A stretch of DNA of 64,000 bases, taken from contig CP102273.1 of NCBI GenBank assembly GCA_025148965.1, positions 1,736,001-1,800,000 of the forward strand, given 5' to 3'. Source of the DNA: Intestinibacter bartlettii. Lineage in GTDB: Bacteria; Bacillota; Clostridia; Peptostreptococcales; Peptostreptococcaceae. The stretch's first letter is position 1; each line of letters opens with the position of its first letter. Below the pieces are notes generated by a model. That model did not search any database. It was given only the letters and a program-made list of their open reading frames with translations, and was not told where the DNA came from. Below are positions 8,008 to 16,086 of this stretch, in pieces. A program made the position numbers and the translations under genes.

Positions 8008-8433
8008 TTAATTTATTTTATTATTAAACATAGTTTTTCTACAAAGATCATTTTTAAGCATATCATCAAATTTTATAGCAAAGTAACTTAAAAATACCCA
8101 TGCGAAGCTAAATATCAATGATATTTGTCCATTTAAATTAAATTTTAAATTTGTATAGTCCCATATATTTAGTCCTAATTTAATATTTAATATATAACCT
8201 GAGACATATTCAATAAAAGTTATAATAATAGCGCTTAAAATACATTGTTTGTACATTTTCATCTCAGGTGTAATATCATTTATAAGGCCTGCAAGCATAC
8301 CACAAAGGCCTCCAACAATTATCATCGATGGATGAGTATAACCTCTAAAAATCATTTCTATATTTGTATAAACACATCCCATTATTATAACTATTAAAAT
8401 CTCTTTTACAACAAAATCTTTAACTCCTTGCAC
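8008..8433 (-). CDS. Four-helix membrane protein of the PF06541 type (putative ABC-transporter type IV)
   Basis: A 141-residue integral membrane protein. The pattern of an EYVSGYIL helix, a conserved WDY, FNLNGQISLIFSFAWVFL and further hydrophobic segments matches the family annotated as putative ABC-transporter type IV, whose function is not established. The start is GTG at 8433 after GGAGGTGG. There are about four membrane spans. It is separated from its neighbours by a terminator upstream and 118 bp downstream, so it is likely alone. The C-terminal tail is basic and should be cytoplasmic. Confidence 0.65.
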   Translation of the reverse strand: MQGVKDFVVKEILIVIIMGCVYTNIEMIFRGYTHPSMIIVGGLCGMLAGLINDITPEMKMYKQCILSAIIITFIEYVSGYILNIKLGLNIWDYTNLKFNLNGQISLIFSFAWVFLSYFAIKFDDMLKNDLCRKTMFNNKIN

Positions 8434-8536
8434 TATACCACCTCCAAAATAAAGATTTATTTATTAGATTTTATGTATAGTTTTAAATTAAAATACTATT
8501 TATTAGTTTTAAGTATTCATTTTTAAAAATATAAAT

Positions 8537-8591
8537 ACTTAAAAAGACGATATAAGATAGTAAATCACTATTTTATATCGTCTTTTTAAGT
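8537..8591 (-). terminator. Bidirectional terminator
   Basis: An 18-bp perfect stem (start ACTTAAAAAGACG, end CGTCTTTTTAAGT) lies beyond the stop of the 210-residue gene. A and T runs flank both sides. Confidence 0.8.
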
Positions 8592-8688
8592 GTAAGTTTT
8601 TATTTTGGAACGTATTTATAAATTTTATTATAATATTTAAGTTATATTTTATAAAAAAAGTTTAATTTCTTACTTCCTACTAGTAAAT

Positions 8689-9321
8689 TTATTTGTTTTT
8701 ACTTATACAAAATTCTTTATCATCAAATTCAATATATCTAAAATTGCTATTTAATTCGTGAACAAATTCTTTAATCCACATACTTCTAAGTCTGTAGAAT
8801 ATATTTACATCTACATCCTCTTTTTCCCATATATCTTTATGAACACATATTCTTCTTATCCATTGAACTGCATCTTCACCTGAATATGTAATTTCATTTA
8901 CTCTATCACATGGCATACCATCAAGTATGTAGTCATTCATGCAATCATAAATTTCTGTAGCTGTTTCAACATTTCTTTCTGATTTAACTTCATCTGCTGC
9001 TTCTTTTGCTTGTTTAACATAGATTTTTTCTAAATCACCTATTTTACCATTTTCAATTAAGAAGCTAGTCCAAGCTGCCATTCTTCCTTCAGCACAATGT
9101 ATTCTATTTTGAAGCCACCCATGTATATTATCTGTATCTATTATTTCTTCTAAGTTTTTATTTTCTAATTTTTTACCGTATTTAGATTCTATCTCTCCTC
9201 TAATACTATCTACATCAAGACCATTTTCTTGTGCAAATTTTATTATTTCTTCTTCTAAGTTTTCAAACCATAATATTTTGTTAAATAACCAATAATGTAT
9301 TTTTCCTAAAAATAAACTCAT
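8689..9321 (-). CDS. Conserved-looking protein downstream of the siroheme reductase, unknown function
   Basis: A 210-residue soluble protein, predicted mostly helical and acidic, with no signal peptide or membrane segment. Notable residues are several Cys and His (IHCAEGR, YDCMNDY, MPCDRVNE, RICVHKD) and many Trp, which could bind metal or a cofactor. GGAG lies before the ATG. It follows the small siroheme reductase by 111 bp on the same strand with no hairpin between, so the two probably share the promoter at 10190-10218. I do not recognise the family; a maturation or electron-transfer role with the reductase is only a guess. Confidence 0.65.
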   Translation of the reverse strand: MSLFLGKIHYWLFNKILWFENLEEEIIKFAQENGLDVDSIRGEIESKYGKKLENKNLEEIIDTDNIHGWLQNRIHCAEGRMAAWTSFLIENGKIGDLEKIYVKQAKEAADEVKSERNVETATEIYDCMNDYILDGMPCDRVNEITYSGEDAVQWIRRICVHKDIWEKEDVDVNIFYRLRSMWIKEFVHELNSNFRYIEFDDKEFCISKNK

Positions 9322-9432
9322 TTTATTCTCCTTGTTTGTTAATTTATTTTGTCATGTTTACTAAGTTTAAGTTTTATTTTTACTTGCAATAAAGTTTTTT
9401 ATCTAATATATAACACTTTGAATTTTATAATA

Positions 9433-10122
9433 TTAAAATTTACTTTCTAAATTTTTTTCTAATTTAGCTATTTCTAAAACATCATCTCTAAATTTATCTA
9501 TACTTATTCTATCGATAAAGTCTCCAAGTTTTTCTCCAGCCATAGCATATTCATTATAATACTCTAATATTGTCTCAACTAAAGCGAAAGCTTCATCTTC
9601 AGTTAAACCTCTAGTTATAATATCTGATGGTCTAGGGTGGAACCCTGCGCTACCTCCAGCTGTAACAAAAAACATCTTATCAAAGTCGACTAAGACTCCA
9701 ATATCCTTAGCATACACACTTCCGCAAGCATTCCTACATCCTGCTACGCCTATTTTAGTTCTGCAAGGAAGCTCCATTCCTTGAAATTTTCTACTAAGCC
9801 TCATCCCGATACCAATAGTTGGATATTTTGATCTTTTGCAGAAGTTTGCAGGACAAAGTTCTACATTTTTAAGTGAATTTTGAGTTACAACAGCTGGCTT
9901 CATACCAAGTTCTTCCCAAATCGCAGGAAGATCTTCTTCTTGTAAATTAGTAATTAATATTCTTTGCCCAGATGTTATTTTAAGTACTCCACCGTATTTT
10001 TTAGCTACTTCTCCTATTTTTATAAGACCCTCTGGTTTTATAAAACCACCTGGAATATGAGGAGTTATCGCAAAAGTCCTTTTTCCATTTCTTATTTTTT
10101 GTAAATTTCCGTGATAAGCCAT
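9433..10122 (-). CDS. Small siroheme/4Fe-4S sulfite- or nitrite-reductase-like protein
   Basis: A 229-residue single-module member of the nitrite/sulfite reductase family. It has an N-terminal ferredoxin-like half (VLKITSGQRILITNL) followed by the siroheme/4Fe-4S half: CPANFC, then GVAGCRNACGSVYAKDIGV, which corresponds to the CxNNC-type pair. Canonical assimilatory enzymes have two such repeats and over 500 residues; this compact one resembles stand-alone anaerobe forms whose substrate is uncertain. GGAGGAG precedes the ATG. It is the first gene of a probable two-gene unit and has an activator-type promoter upstream. Confidence 0.82.
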   Translation of the reverse strand: MAYHGNLQKIRNGKRTFAITPHIPGGFIKPEGLIKIGEVAKKYGGVLKITSGQRILITNLQEEDLPAIWEELGMKPAVVTQNSLKNVELCPANFCKRSKYPTIGIGMRLSRKFQGMELPCRTKIGVAGCRNACGSVYAKDIGVLVDFDKMFFVTAGGSAGFHPRPSDIITRGLTEDEAFALVETILEYYNEYAMAGEKLGDFIDRISIDKFRDDVLEIAKLEKNLESKF

Positions 10123-10189
10123 TATTCTCCTCCTTTAATTATCTATGTAAATTAAGTTTAAACTCTAGCTTTATTAAATATTTTTTTAT

Positions 10190-10231
10190 ATAATACACTT
10201 TTATTGAAATATTGTCAGTAACATATGTTAC
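10190..10231 (-). promoter_or_regulatory. Promoter with Crp/Fnr-type activator site for the siroheme reductase
   Basis: On the minus strand CTGACA (10213-10218), exactly 17 bp, TATTAT (10190-10195) forms a good sigma-A promoter. Directly upstream is the perfect 14-base palindrome GTAACATATGTTAC (10218-10231). Its centre falls near -41.5, the class II position for Crp/Fnr-family activators. The sequence resembles sites I recall being proposed for clostridial HcpR, but the regulator identity is inference. Confidence 0.65.
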
Positions 10232-10420
10232 AAAATGTATAATTTTTTTATAATGCATAGGAAATTATATTCATTTATAAATTATGTGTAAGTATAATCT
10301 ATATTAAATTTGTTAACTTATAAAAATATAAGTTATATATTTATAATGCCAAAAATAACTTACTTTTATACAACTCGAAAAAACTATACTTTATTGTAAA
10401 TATCCTTAATGTTGATTTCT

Positions 10421-10879
10421 TTAAACTGCATATACCAATATTCTTCTAGTATTTACGTTTATTTTATTATCAAAAGTACCATCACTAGGTAGAAAATTAT
10501 TTTTTATCCAAAAATATTTAACTTCATTATCATCTGGATGAAGTACTATAAATTCTATTTTAGTAACAGCTTTTAGAAGCTCAATTATTTCAGTTATTAC
10601 TGCACTTCCAACCCCTACTTTTTTAGGATTCACAGAAAACCACATAATATAAACATATAAAAATCTATCTTCATCATTACTTTTATATAGTCTCATATTT
10701 AAGTCGAACCTTTTATCTTCCAAAGATTTAACTTTATTATGAATTGTATAGAAATCTTCGTCTTGCTTTTTATAATAACTAAAATCAGAATTAAATCCTG
10801 TTATAGGAGCTATTTTGTCATCTAGTTGACTACATAATTCTTCTAATGTATTTTTTACATAATCTGTATCTTTTATCAT
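10421..10879 (-). CDS. GNAT-like N-acetyltransferase
   Basis: A protein of about 152 residues with a weak GNAT fold signature: YVYIMWFSVNPKKVGVGSAVITEIIELLKAV matches the beta4-alpha3 region where acetyl-CoA binds (V.P...G.G). The later FIVLHPDDNEVKYFWIKNNFLP fits the C-terminal half. I use the ATG at 10879 because GGGGGATAAT lies just upstream; an upstream TTG would run through the ribosome site. The substrate cannot be told. It stands alone between the reductase promoter and the ABC transporter terminator. Confidence 0.6.
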   Translation of the reverse strand: MIKDTDYVKNTLEELCSQLDDKIAPITGFNSDFSYYKKQDEDFYTIHNKVKSLEDKRFDLNMRLYKSNDEDRFLYVYIMWFSVNPKKVGVGSAVITEIIELLKAVTKIEFIVLHPDDNEVKYFWIKNNFLPSDGTFDNKINVNTRRILVYAV

Positions 10880-10960
10880 ATTATCCCCCAATATTTCCCC
10901 TAAATATTTCTTACTTTAATAGTAGTACATATTAAACAAATTTGGTATTTAATATTTAAA

Positions 10961-10980
10961 AAGGAGCCGAAAGGCCCCTT
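10961..10980 (-). terminator. Terminator of the ABC transporter operon
   Basis: AAGGAGCC / GGCCCCTT with a GAAA-type loop (one wobble) is followed by TTTTTAAA on the minus strand, about 90 bp after the permease stop. Confidence 0.75.
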
Positions 10981-11073
10981 CATAGATGAGAATTATATTT
11001 TATATAACTTTTATTTAAATTAAATTAATAAATTTATACTTATTAAAATTTTTATTCTAAAATAAGCGTAGCT

Positions 11074-11910
11074 TTATCTATAATTTTTATATAATTTTTC
11101 AATTATATTTACAATTTCATACATTATCCAAGCGCATACTGCAAGTACGAACACTCCCATCATAACTATATCTAGTTTGAATACTTGGCTTCCATATACT
11201 ATTAAATATCCAATACCATTTCTAGAAACTAAAAATTCTCCTACTATTACACCTACCCAAGCCATACCAATATTTATTTTTATTATATTTATTAAGTTTC
11301 CTATATTTGCAGGAAGTATTAATTTAAATAATATCTGAAGCTTAGTAGCTTTAAAACTTTTTAACATTTTAATTTTTTCTTCATCAACATTTATAAAGTA
11401 ATTATAAGCAGATAAAATTGTAACTACTATAGAAATCAAAATAGCTGTTACTACTATACCTTTTACATTTGCTCCAACCCAAACTATTACAATAGGTGCT
11501 AAAGCAGTTTTTGGAAGTGCATTTAACACTACTAAAAACGGATCTAACACTTTAGATAGTCGTGGAAATGCCCAAAGTAATATTGCAACAATAACCCCTC
11601 CAACAGTACCTATAATCAATCCTAGTACAGTTTCATATACAGATGTTTTAACGTGTACCCATAGTTGGCCATTCTCCATATATCTCATAAATAAATCGTA
11701 AATAGCAGATGGTTTGCTAAATAAAAATGTACTTATAACTTCTTTATTAGCTAGTATTTCCCAAATACCTAAAATAAAGATTAAAAGCGCAATTTGCATT
11801 ATAAAGATTTTTATTTTCTCTATTTTTATATTTTTTAAGTAATTTTTATAACCTTCAGAAGGAGTTAGAGATTTATCTTTCTTTTTATTTTTAAATTTAT
11901 CTAATATCAT
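11074..11910 (-). CDS. ABC transporter permease, SsuC/TauC type
   Basis: A 278-residue permease with about six membrane helices and the BPD_transp_1 fold. The segment LPANIGNLINIIKINIGMAWVGVIVGEFL and the preceding FKLI are the EAA-like loop that docks on the ATPase. The family moves sulfonates, taurine, nitrate, thiamine precursors or similar anions. It overlaps the end of the ATPase gene by 14 bp, so the two are translationally coupled. No substrate-binding protein is encoded nearby, which is unusual for this family and leaves the substrate open. The SD is AAGGAG. Confidence 0.8.
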   Translation of the reverse strand: MILDKFKNKKKDKSLTPSEGYKNYLKNIKIEKIKIFIMQIALLIFILGIWEILANKEVISTFLFSKPSAIYDLFMRYMENGQLWVHVKTSVYETVLGLIIGTVGGVIVAILLWAFPRLSKVLDPFLVVLNALPKTALAPIVIVWVGANVKGIVVTAILISIVVTILSAYNYFINVDEEKIKMLKSFKATKLQILFKLILPANIGNLINIIKINIGMAWVGVIVGEFLVSRNGIGYLIVYGSQVFKLDIVMMGVFVLAVCAWIMYEIVNIIEKLYKNYR

Positions 11911-12652
11911 TATTATCTATCTCCTTCCATAAAATATCAAAATATTTTTGAAATTCTGGAATTTTTCTACATTCAAATGGTGTTTTTTCTACTTCCATAT
12001 CTTCAAAATTTATCTTATGTTCGCTTTTTATAGTCGATGGTCTCTTTGATAATACTGCAATTCTATCAGACATAGCAATTGCCTCACTTATATCATGAGT
12101 AACAAGTATAGCTGTTTTGTTTTCATTTTTTATAATTTTGTAAACATCATCGTTTACCATAAGCCTAGTTTGATAATCAAGAGCTGAAAAAGGTTCATCT
12201 AATAAAAGGATATCTGGATTTACAGATAAAGTTCTTATAAGCGCAACTCTTTGTCTCATTCCACCTGATAACTCTTTTGGATACATATTTCTAAAATCCC
12301 AAAGTCCGTACGTTTTTAGAAGTCTTTCAATTCTATCCAAAGAAGCTTTATCCTTCATTTTTAAAATTTCAAGCCCGATAGTTATATTATCCATTATAGT
12401 TCTCCAGTCCAACAAATTATCACGTTGAAACATATATCCGATTGTTCCACCCATTGTAACAGTACCTTCAGTTGGCTCTAATAATTTTGTCAATATGTTT
12501 AAAATAGTAGATTTACCACTTCCAGATGGTCCAAGAAGTGAAAAAATTTCTCCTTCTTCAACGTGAAAATTAATATGATCAAGCACACGAATTTCACCAT
12601 CCTTAGTATAAAATGTTTTTGTCAAATCGTTTACTTCTACTATTTTCCCCAT
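11897..12652 (-). CDS. ABC transporter ATP-binding protein, SsuB/TauB type
   Basis: An ATPase of about 251 residues with Walker A GPSGSGKST, a Q-loop (GYMFQRDNLLDW), signature LSGGMRQR, Walker B ILLLDEPFSALD and the switch His (VTHD). The QRDNLLDW form is typical of nitrate/sulfonate/taurine-type ABC systems. I start at the ATG at 12652, which has GGGAGGTGA at ideal spacing; the longer open frame lacks a ribosome site. It is the first gene of the pair. No riboswitch is evident upstream; a palindrome TTCGAT-N4-ATCGAA lies about 250 bp upstream at 12899-12914. Confidence 0.83.
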   Translation of the reverse strand: MGKIVEVNDLTKTFYTKDGEIRVLDHINFHVEEGEIFSLLGPSGSGKSTILNILTKLLEPTEGTVTMGGTIGYMFQRDNLLDWRTIMDNITIGLEILKMKDKASLDRIERLLKTYGLWDFRNMYPKELSGGMRQRVALIRTLSVNPDILLLDEPFSALDYQTRLMVNDDVYKIIKNENKTAILVTHDISEAIAMSDRIAVLSKRPSTIKSEHKINFEDMEVEKTPFECRKIPEFQKYFDILWKEIDNNDIR

Positions 12653-13054
12653 GATGTCACCTCCCAGTAATTCACTTGCATAGTTTATATTATTAATGTG
12701 TGAGCAAATTTGTACCAAATATATTAAAATTTTAAATTTGTATGACTATATATTTTTTATTTTTATAATAAAATCACATATCAAAATTCCTTTTATAATT
12801 TAAAGTTATACAAAAAAATTGTTTAATATCTAATAAAGTCCACTTTTTTAATACCCAAAAATAAATTGAACGATATTTATTATATTTCGAGGTTTAATTT
12901 CGATACCTATCGAATTATAACGTGTTTTAAAATTATATTTTTTTATATAAATCGCACTCTTACGAACAATACTTCAAAATGTTGAAAATACTTAAATAGA
13001 GATGTTTTGTAATAATTTACCAGGAAAAAGTTATCATTTTATGTCGAAAAAATA
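12653..13054. other. Intergenic region between divergent transporters
   Basis: About 400 bp of AT-rich DNA. It contains the inverted repeat TTCGATACCTATCGAA at 12899-12914, a possible operator. I see no gene, riboswitch or clear promoter for the leftward ABC operon. Confidence 0.4.
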
Positions 13055-13083
13055 TTTACAAAATGTTTTTTTTACCATATAAT
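13055..13083 (+). promoter_or_regulatory. Sigma-A promoter of the EIIC-like gene
   Basis: TTTACA (13055-13060), 17 bp, TATAAT (13078-13083). This predicts a 5' leader of about 100 nt containing the hairpin at 13099-13137. Confidence 0.7.
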
Positions 13084-13098
13084 CATAACTACATCGGG

Positions 13099-13137
13099 CA
13101 CAACTTACGAAACAAGAAACCAGTTTCATAAGTTGTG
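13099..13137 (+). promoter_or_regulatory. Leader hairpin in the EIIC-like mRNA
   Basis: CACAACTTA and TAAGTTGTG, then GAAAC and GTTTC, pair with one C-A mismatch around a 9-base loop. No U-run follows, so it is not a terminator. It may stabilise the mRNA or bind a regulator. Confidence 0.45.
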
Positions 13138-13192
13138 TAATAAAAAAATTAAAAGTAAAAATAAGTAAAATATAATTTGGAGGTATATTATT

Positions 13193-14233
13193 ATGATGAA
13201 TATTTTATTAGGTACTGCATTATTATTAGTAGTACTAGCACTATTTACTTTATTTAGTTACAAAGCGCCGCAAGGTATGAAGGCTATGGGAGGACTTGCA
13301 AGCGCTGCTTGTGCATCGTTCTTAGTTGAGGCGTTCCACTTATCTTTCTTTGGAGATGTTTTAGGTATAGAATTTTTACAAAATGTCGGTAATGCAAACG
13401 GTTCTTTAGGTGGTGTTGCTGCTGCAACTTTAGTTCCTTTAGCACTTGGAGTTTCTCCAGTTTACGCTGTATTAGTTGGTTTAACTTGTTTAAACTTTAA
13501 AATATTACCAGGTTTTATAGCTGGTTACATAGCATCTTTTGTTATTAAATTCTTAGAAGAAAAAGTACCAGCTGGTCTTGATTTAATAGTTATAATATTA
13601 ATTGCTGCTCCTTTAACTTACTTCATAGGAGATGTTACTAGCCCAGTTGTAAACGGTGTATTAAACACAGTAGGATCTGTTTTAACAGAGGCTTCAAATT
13701 CTTCACCAGTATTAATGGGGATAATTCTTGGTGGTTTAATAACAGTGGTTGCTACTGCTCCACTTAGTTCAATGGCTTTAACTGCTATGATAGGACTTAC
13801 TGGTGCTCCAATGGCAATCGGTGCATTAGCAGTATTCGGTTCTTCATTTATGAACTTCGTATTCTTTAGCAAAATGAAATTCGGTTCTAAAAAAGATAAT
13901 ATAGCTGTTGCAATAGAGCCTCTAACTCAAGCTGACTTAATATCAGCTAATCCAATACCAGTATATGTTACAAACTTTATAGGTGGAGCTATGTCAGGTG
14001 TTATAGTTGCTTTAATGGGACTTATAAATAACTCACCAGGGACTGCTACTCCAATAGCTGGATTCGCTGTAATGTTTGCTTATAACCCAGCAACTAAAGT
14101 TCTTATAACTGCTGCTGGATGTGCTTTAGTAAGTATATTAGCTGGATTTATAGGACATGCAATATTCAAAAATTACAAAATAATAACTGCTGATGTTGTT
14201 CGTGGAACAGGAAATGAAGAAATAGCAGCATAA
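13193..14233 (+). CDS. PTS EIIC-like membrane protein (PF13303 type)
   Basis: A 346-residue polytopic membrane protein with about ten hydrophobic segments, rich in Gly and Ala. The sequence fits the PTS_EIIC_2 family, in which the EIIC module stands alone without EIIA or EIIB domains. Conserved-looking stretches include NGSLGGVAAATLVPLALG, ATAPLSSMALTAMIGLTG and GTATPIAGFAVMFAYNP. No EIIA, EIIB or catabolic enzyme gene adjoins it, so the substrate is unknown and PEP coupling is not certain. The start is ATG at 13193 (or the next codon) after GGAGG. Confidence 0.78.
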   Translation: MMNILLGTALLLVVLALFTLFSYKAPQGMKAMGGLASAACASFLVEAFHLSFFGDVLGIEFLQNVGNANGSLGGVAAATLVPLALGVSPVYAVLVGLTCLNFKILPGFIAGYIASFVIKFLEEKVPAGLDLIVIILIAAPLTYFIGDVTSPVVNGVLNTVGSVLTEASNSSPVLMGIILGGLITVVATAPLSSMALTAMIGLTGAPMAIGALAVFGSSFMNFVFFSKMKFGSKKDNIAVAIEPLTQADLISANPIPVYVTNFIGGAMSGVIVALMGLINNSPGTATPIAGFAVMFAYNPATKVLITAAGCALVSILAGFIGHAIFKNYKIITADVVRGTGNEEIAA

Positions 14234-14276
14234 AAAAATAGGTTATAGTAATAATTACTATAACCTATTTTTTTTA
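14234..14276 (+). terminator. Bidirectional terminator
   Basis: Stem AATAGGTTATAGTAA / TTACTATAACCTATT with a tiny loop, followed by a T-run on the plus strand and an A-run before it. It serves the EIIC-like gene and the convergent acetyltransferase. Confidence 0.85.
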
Positions 14277-14332
14277 TATTTTAAAAAACTGATCAAAACA
14301 TTTTTCATAAGTAACACCATTTATAAAATATT

Positions 14333-14821
14333 TTATAAAGTTTTCTTCAAAATAATTATACCAAATTCTGTATCAAACTTTTTAACTATATTTTGAATTA
14401 TACCACAAGATTTAAATCCATATTTATAATAAAACTTTGTGCTTATCTTATTTTTAGTTGAAAGAAGTGCTATTAAATTTTTAAGTCCCATTTCTCTTGC
14501 ATCATCTTCTAATTTTTTTAGACAATTATATCCTATACCCTTTCCTTTAGCATCATATGAAAGATAACAAATAACCTCAGCTGTTTCTCTAAGTGTCTTA
14601 TAGTTTTTATAAGAACATAAATAACAAAATCCTACTATTTTATCATCCAGTTTAACTGCATATGCTGGATAATCTTTTATATCCTCTAGAATTTTTTCAT
14701 AAAAATTACTTGGTAATTTAGTTCCTGGAAATGCTGCAAATGTATGTTCAATATAATAATTGTATATCTCCATTACAGGATATTTATGCTCCAAAGATAA
14801 TTTTTCAAAACTTAAGTTCAT
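14333..14821 (-). CDS. GNAT family N-acetyltransferase
   Basis: A protein of about 162 residues of the phosphinothricin-acetyltransferase-like GNAT group. The N-terminal YPVMEIYNYYIEHTFAAF matches the typical I..IYN..I..T.A.F opening. KIVGFCYLCSYK forms beta4, VICYLSYDAKGKGIGYNCLKKLE contains the acetyl-CoA loop (KGKGIG), and FYYKYGFKSCGII is the C-terminal signature. I start at the ATG at 14821, nine bases after AGGAGG; the longer frame reads through that ribosome site. The substrate is unknown. Confidence 0.82.
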   Translation of the reverse strand: MNLSFEKLSLEHKYPVMEIYNYYIEHTFAAFPGTKLPSNFYEKILEDIKDYPAYAVKLDDKIVGFCYLCSYKNYKTLRETAEVICYLSYDAKGKGIGYNCLKKLEDDAREMGLKNLIALLSTKNKISTKFYYKYGFKSCGIIQNIVKKFDTEFGIIILKKTL

Positions 14822-15036
14822 ACATATTCCCTCCTTAAATCTCAATTTTTTGTATTAACAATTATGATATTACTATAATATATTATTAACTATATATAAA
14901 ATATGACTTGCAAATTAATATATTTCGTTATAATGATTTTATACTATATTTTCCATATTGTTATTGTTTTTTTTAACAAAGTTGATATACAATATAAGTA
15001 AGATTACTATTTTTTGATTATAGCGAGGTAATGGGA

Positions 15037-15684
15037 ATGGAAAAAGACAAAACAATATCAAATACCACTATTAGAAGACTAACCAAGTATTATAGATATA
15101 TAGAGGAATTGGATTTAAAAGAAACAAGCATCATTTCCTCTTATACATTGGGTAAAATGATGGGGATAAGCCCTTCATTAATTAGACAAGATTTTAACGC
15201 AATCGGAGAATTTGGACGCCAAGGTCATGGATATAATCTTGATACTTTAAAAAAAGAAATCGGGGAATTTTTAGGAATCAATAAAACACATAATATGATT
15301 GTAATAGGTGCAGGAAATCTTGGTCAAACGCTCGCAAATTATGATGGTTTTGCAAAAGTTGGTTTTCCTATAAAGGGACTATTTGATATAAATCCAAAAC
15401 TTATTGGTATGAAAATAAACGGAATTGAGATCATCGATTTAGACCAACTGAATAGTTTTATAAAAGATAATAATATAGATATCGGAATATTATGCGTTCG
15501 TAAACATTGTGTTCAGCAAATGACAGATATTTTAGTTGATGCTGGAATTAAGGGTATTTGGAACTTCTCAGCTATAGATATAGATGTTCCAGATGATGTT
15601 AAAGTCGAAAGTGTAAATTTCTCTAACAGTTTATTTACTTTGTCTTATCTTATGAATGATAAATATACAAATCAAAAGTCATAA
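15037..15684 (+). CDS. rex: Redox-sensing transcriptional repressor Rex
   Basis: Rex senses the NADH/NAD ratio and represses fermentative and respiratory genes. Residues 1-80 are the winged helix (YTLGKMMGISPSLIRQDFNAIGEFGRQGHGYN, shown here only by its key parts) and the Rossmann half begins with MIVIGAGNLGQTLANY. The length of about 215 residues is standard. GAGGT lies 8 bases before the ATG at 15037; an ATG at 15031 is in frame but too close. A T-rich TTGTT...AACAA motif about 60 bp upstream might be an autoregulatory site, but its half-site spacing is not canonical. Confidence 0.93.
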   Translation: MEKDKTISNTTIRRLTKYYRYIEELDLKETSIISSYTLGKMMGISPSLIRQDFNAIGEFGRQGHGYNLDTLKKEIGEFLGINKTHNMIVIGAGNLGQTLANYDGFAKVGFPIKGLFDINPKLIGMKINGIEIIDLDQLNSFIKDNNIDIGILCVRKHCVQQMTDILVDAGIKGIWNFSAIDIDVPDDVKVESVNFSNSLFTLSYLMNDKYTNQKS

Positions 15685-15701
15685 ATAATTTTAAAACAAT
15701 A

Positions 15702-15734
15702 ACTCTAGGTAATTTTTACTTGGAGTATTTTTTT
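15702..15734 (+). terminator. Terminator of rex
   Basis: ACTCTAGGTAA / TTACTTGGAGT (two wobbles) is followed by ATTTTTTT, 18 bp after the rex stop. Confidence 0.8.
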
Positions 15735-16086
15735 GTATATATATAATGTATATTTAAGCAAAAATTTTCAATTCTAAATGGTTAAATATTTTAAAAACAG
15801 TGGGGAAATATAATTTCTGTCCTGGTTTTAACAAAAAGTATATTTACACATTGTTTTTAAAATAAAACCTCAAAAATAACACCAGAAAATCCCTTGGTTC
15901 TTATATAATTGTTTTTATTATAATTTCCTACTCGGATTTATATTATTTTTTCACACTTCTCTGCTGTTTTGTGATACATTTTTTCAAAATGTCAAGTCTT
16001 TTTAATGAAATAAATATAAATTAATTGTATAATATTACTAAATAATCAAGAAGGTATCTTAAAACTTCATTCTGGGAGGCGATATT
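15735..16086. other. Intergenic region before the DUF116 gene
   Basis: About 350 bp. The part 15800-15895 contains partly nested complementary tracts (GGTTTTA with TAAAACC, CCTGG with CCAG) but I could not build one convincing structure. No gene or clear promoter was seen. Confidence 0.3.

Noticed and set aside
12702-12718. Sigma-54-like promoter before the ABC ATPase gene (TTGGTACAAATTTGCTC)
   Set aside because: GG and GC are 9 bases apart instead of the required 10, and no enhancer-binding activator is seen.
14955-14985. Rex operator upstream of rex (TTGTT...AACAA)
   Set aside because: Half-site spacing is two bases short of the usual palindrome and the tract is mostly T, so chance is likely.
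15780-15900. Structured RNA or transposon remnant between rex and the DUF116 gene
   Set aside because: Several short complementary tracts exist, but none combine into a consistent fold and no terminal repeats or target duplications were found.
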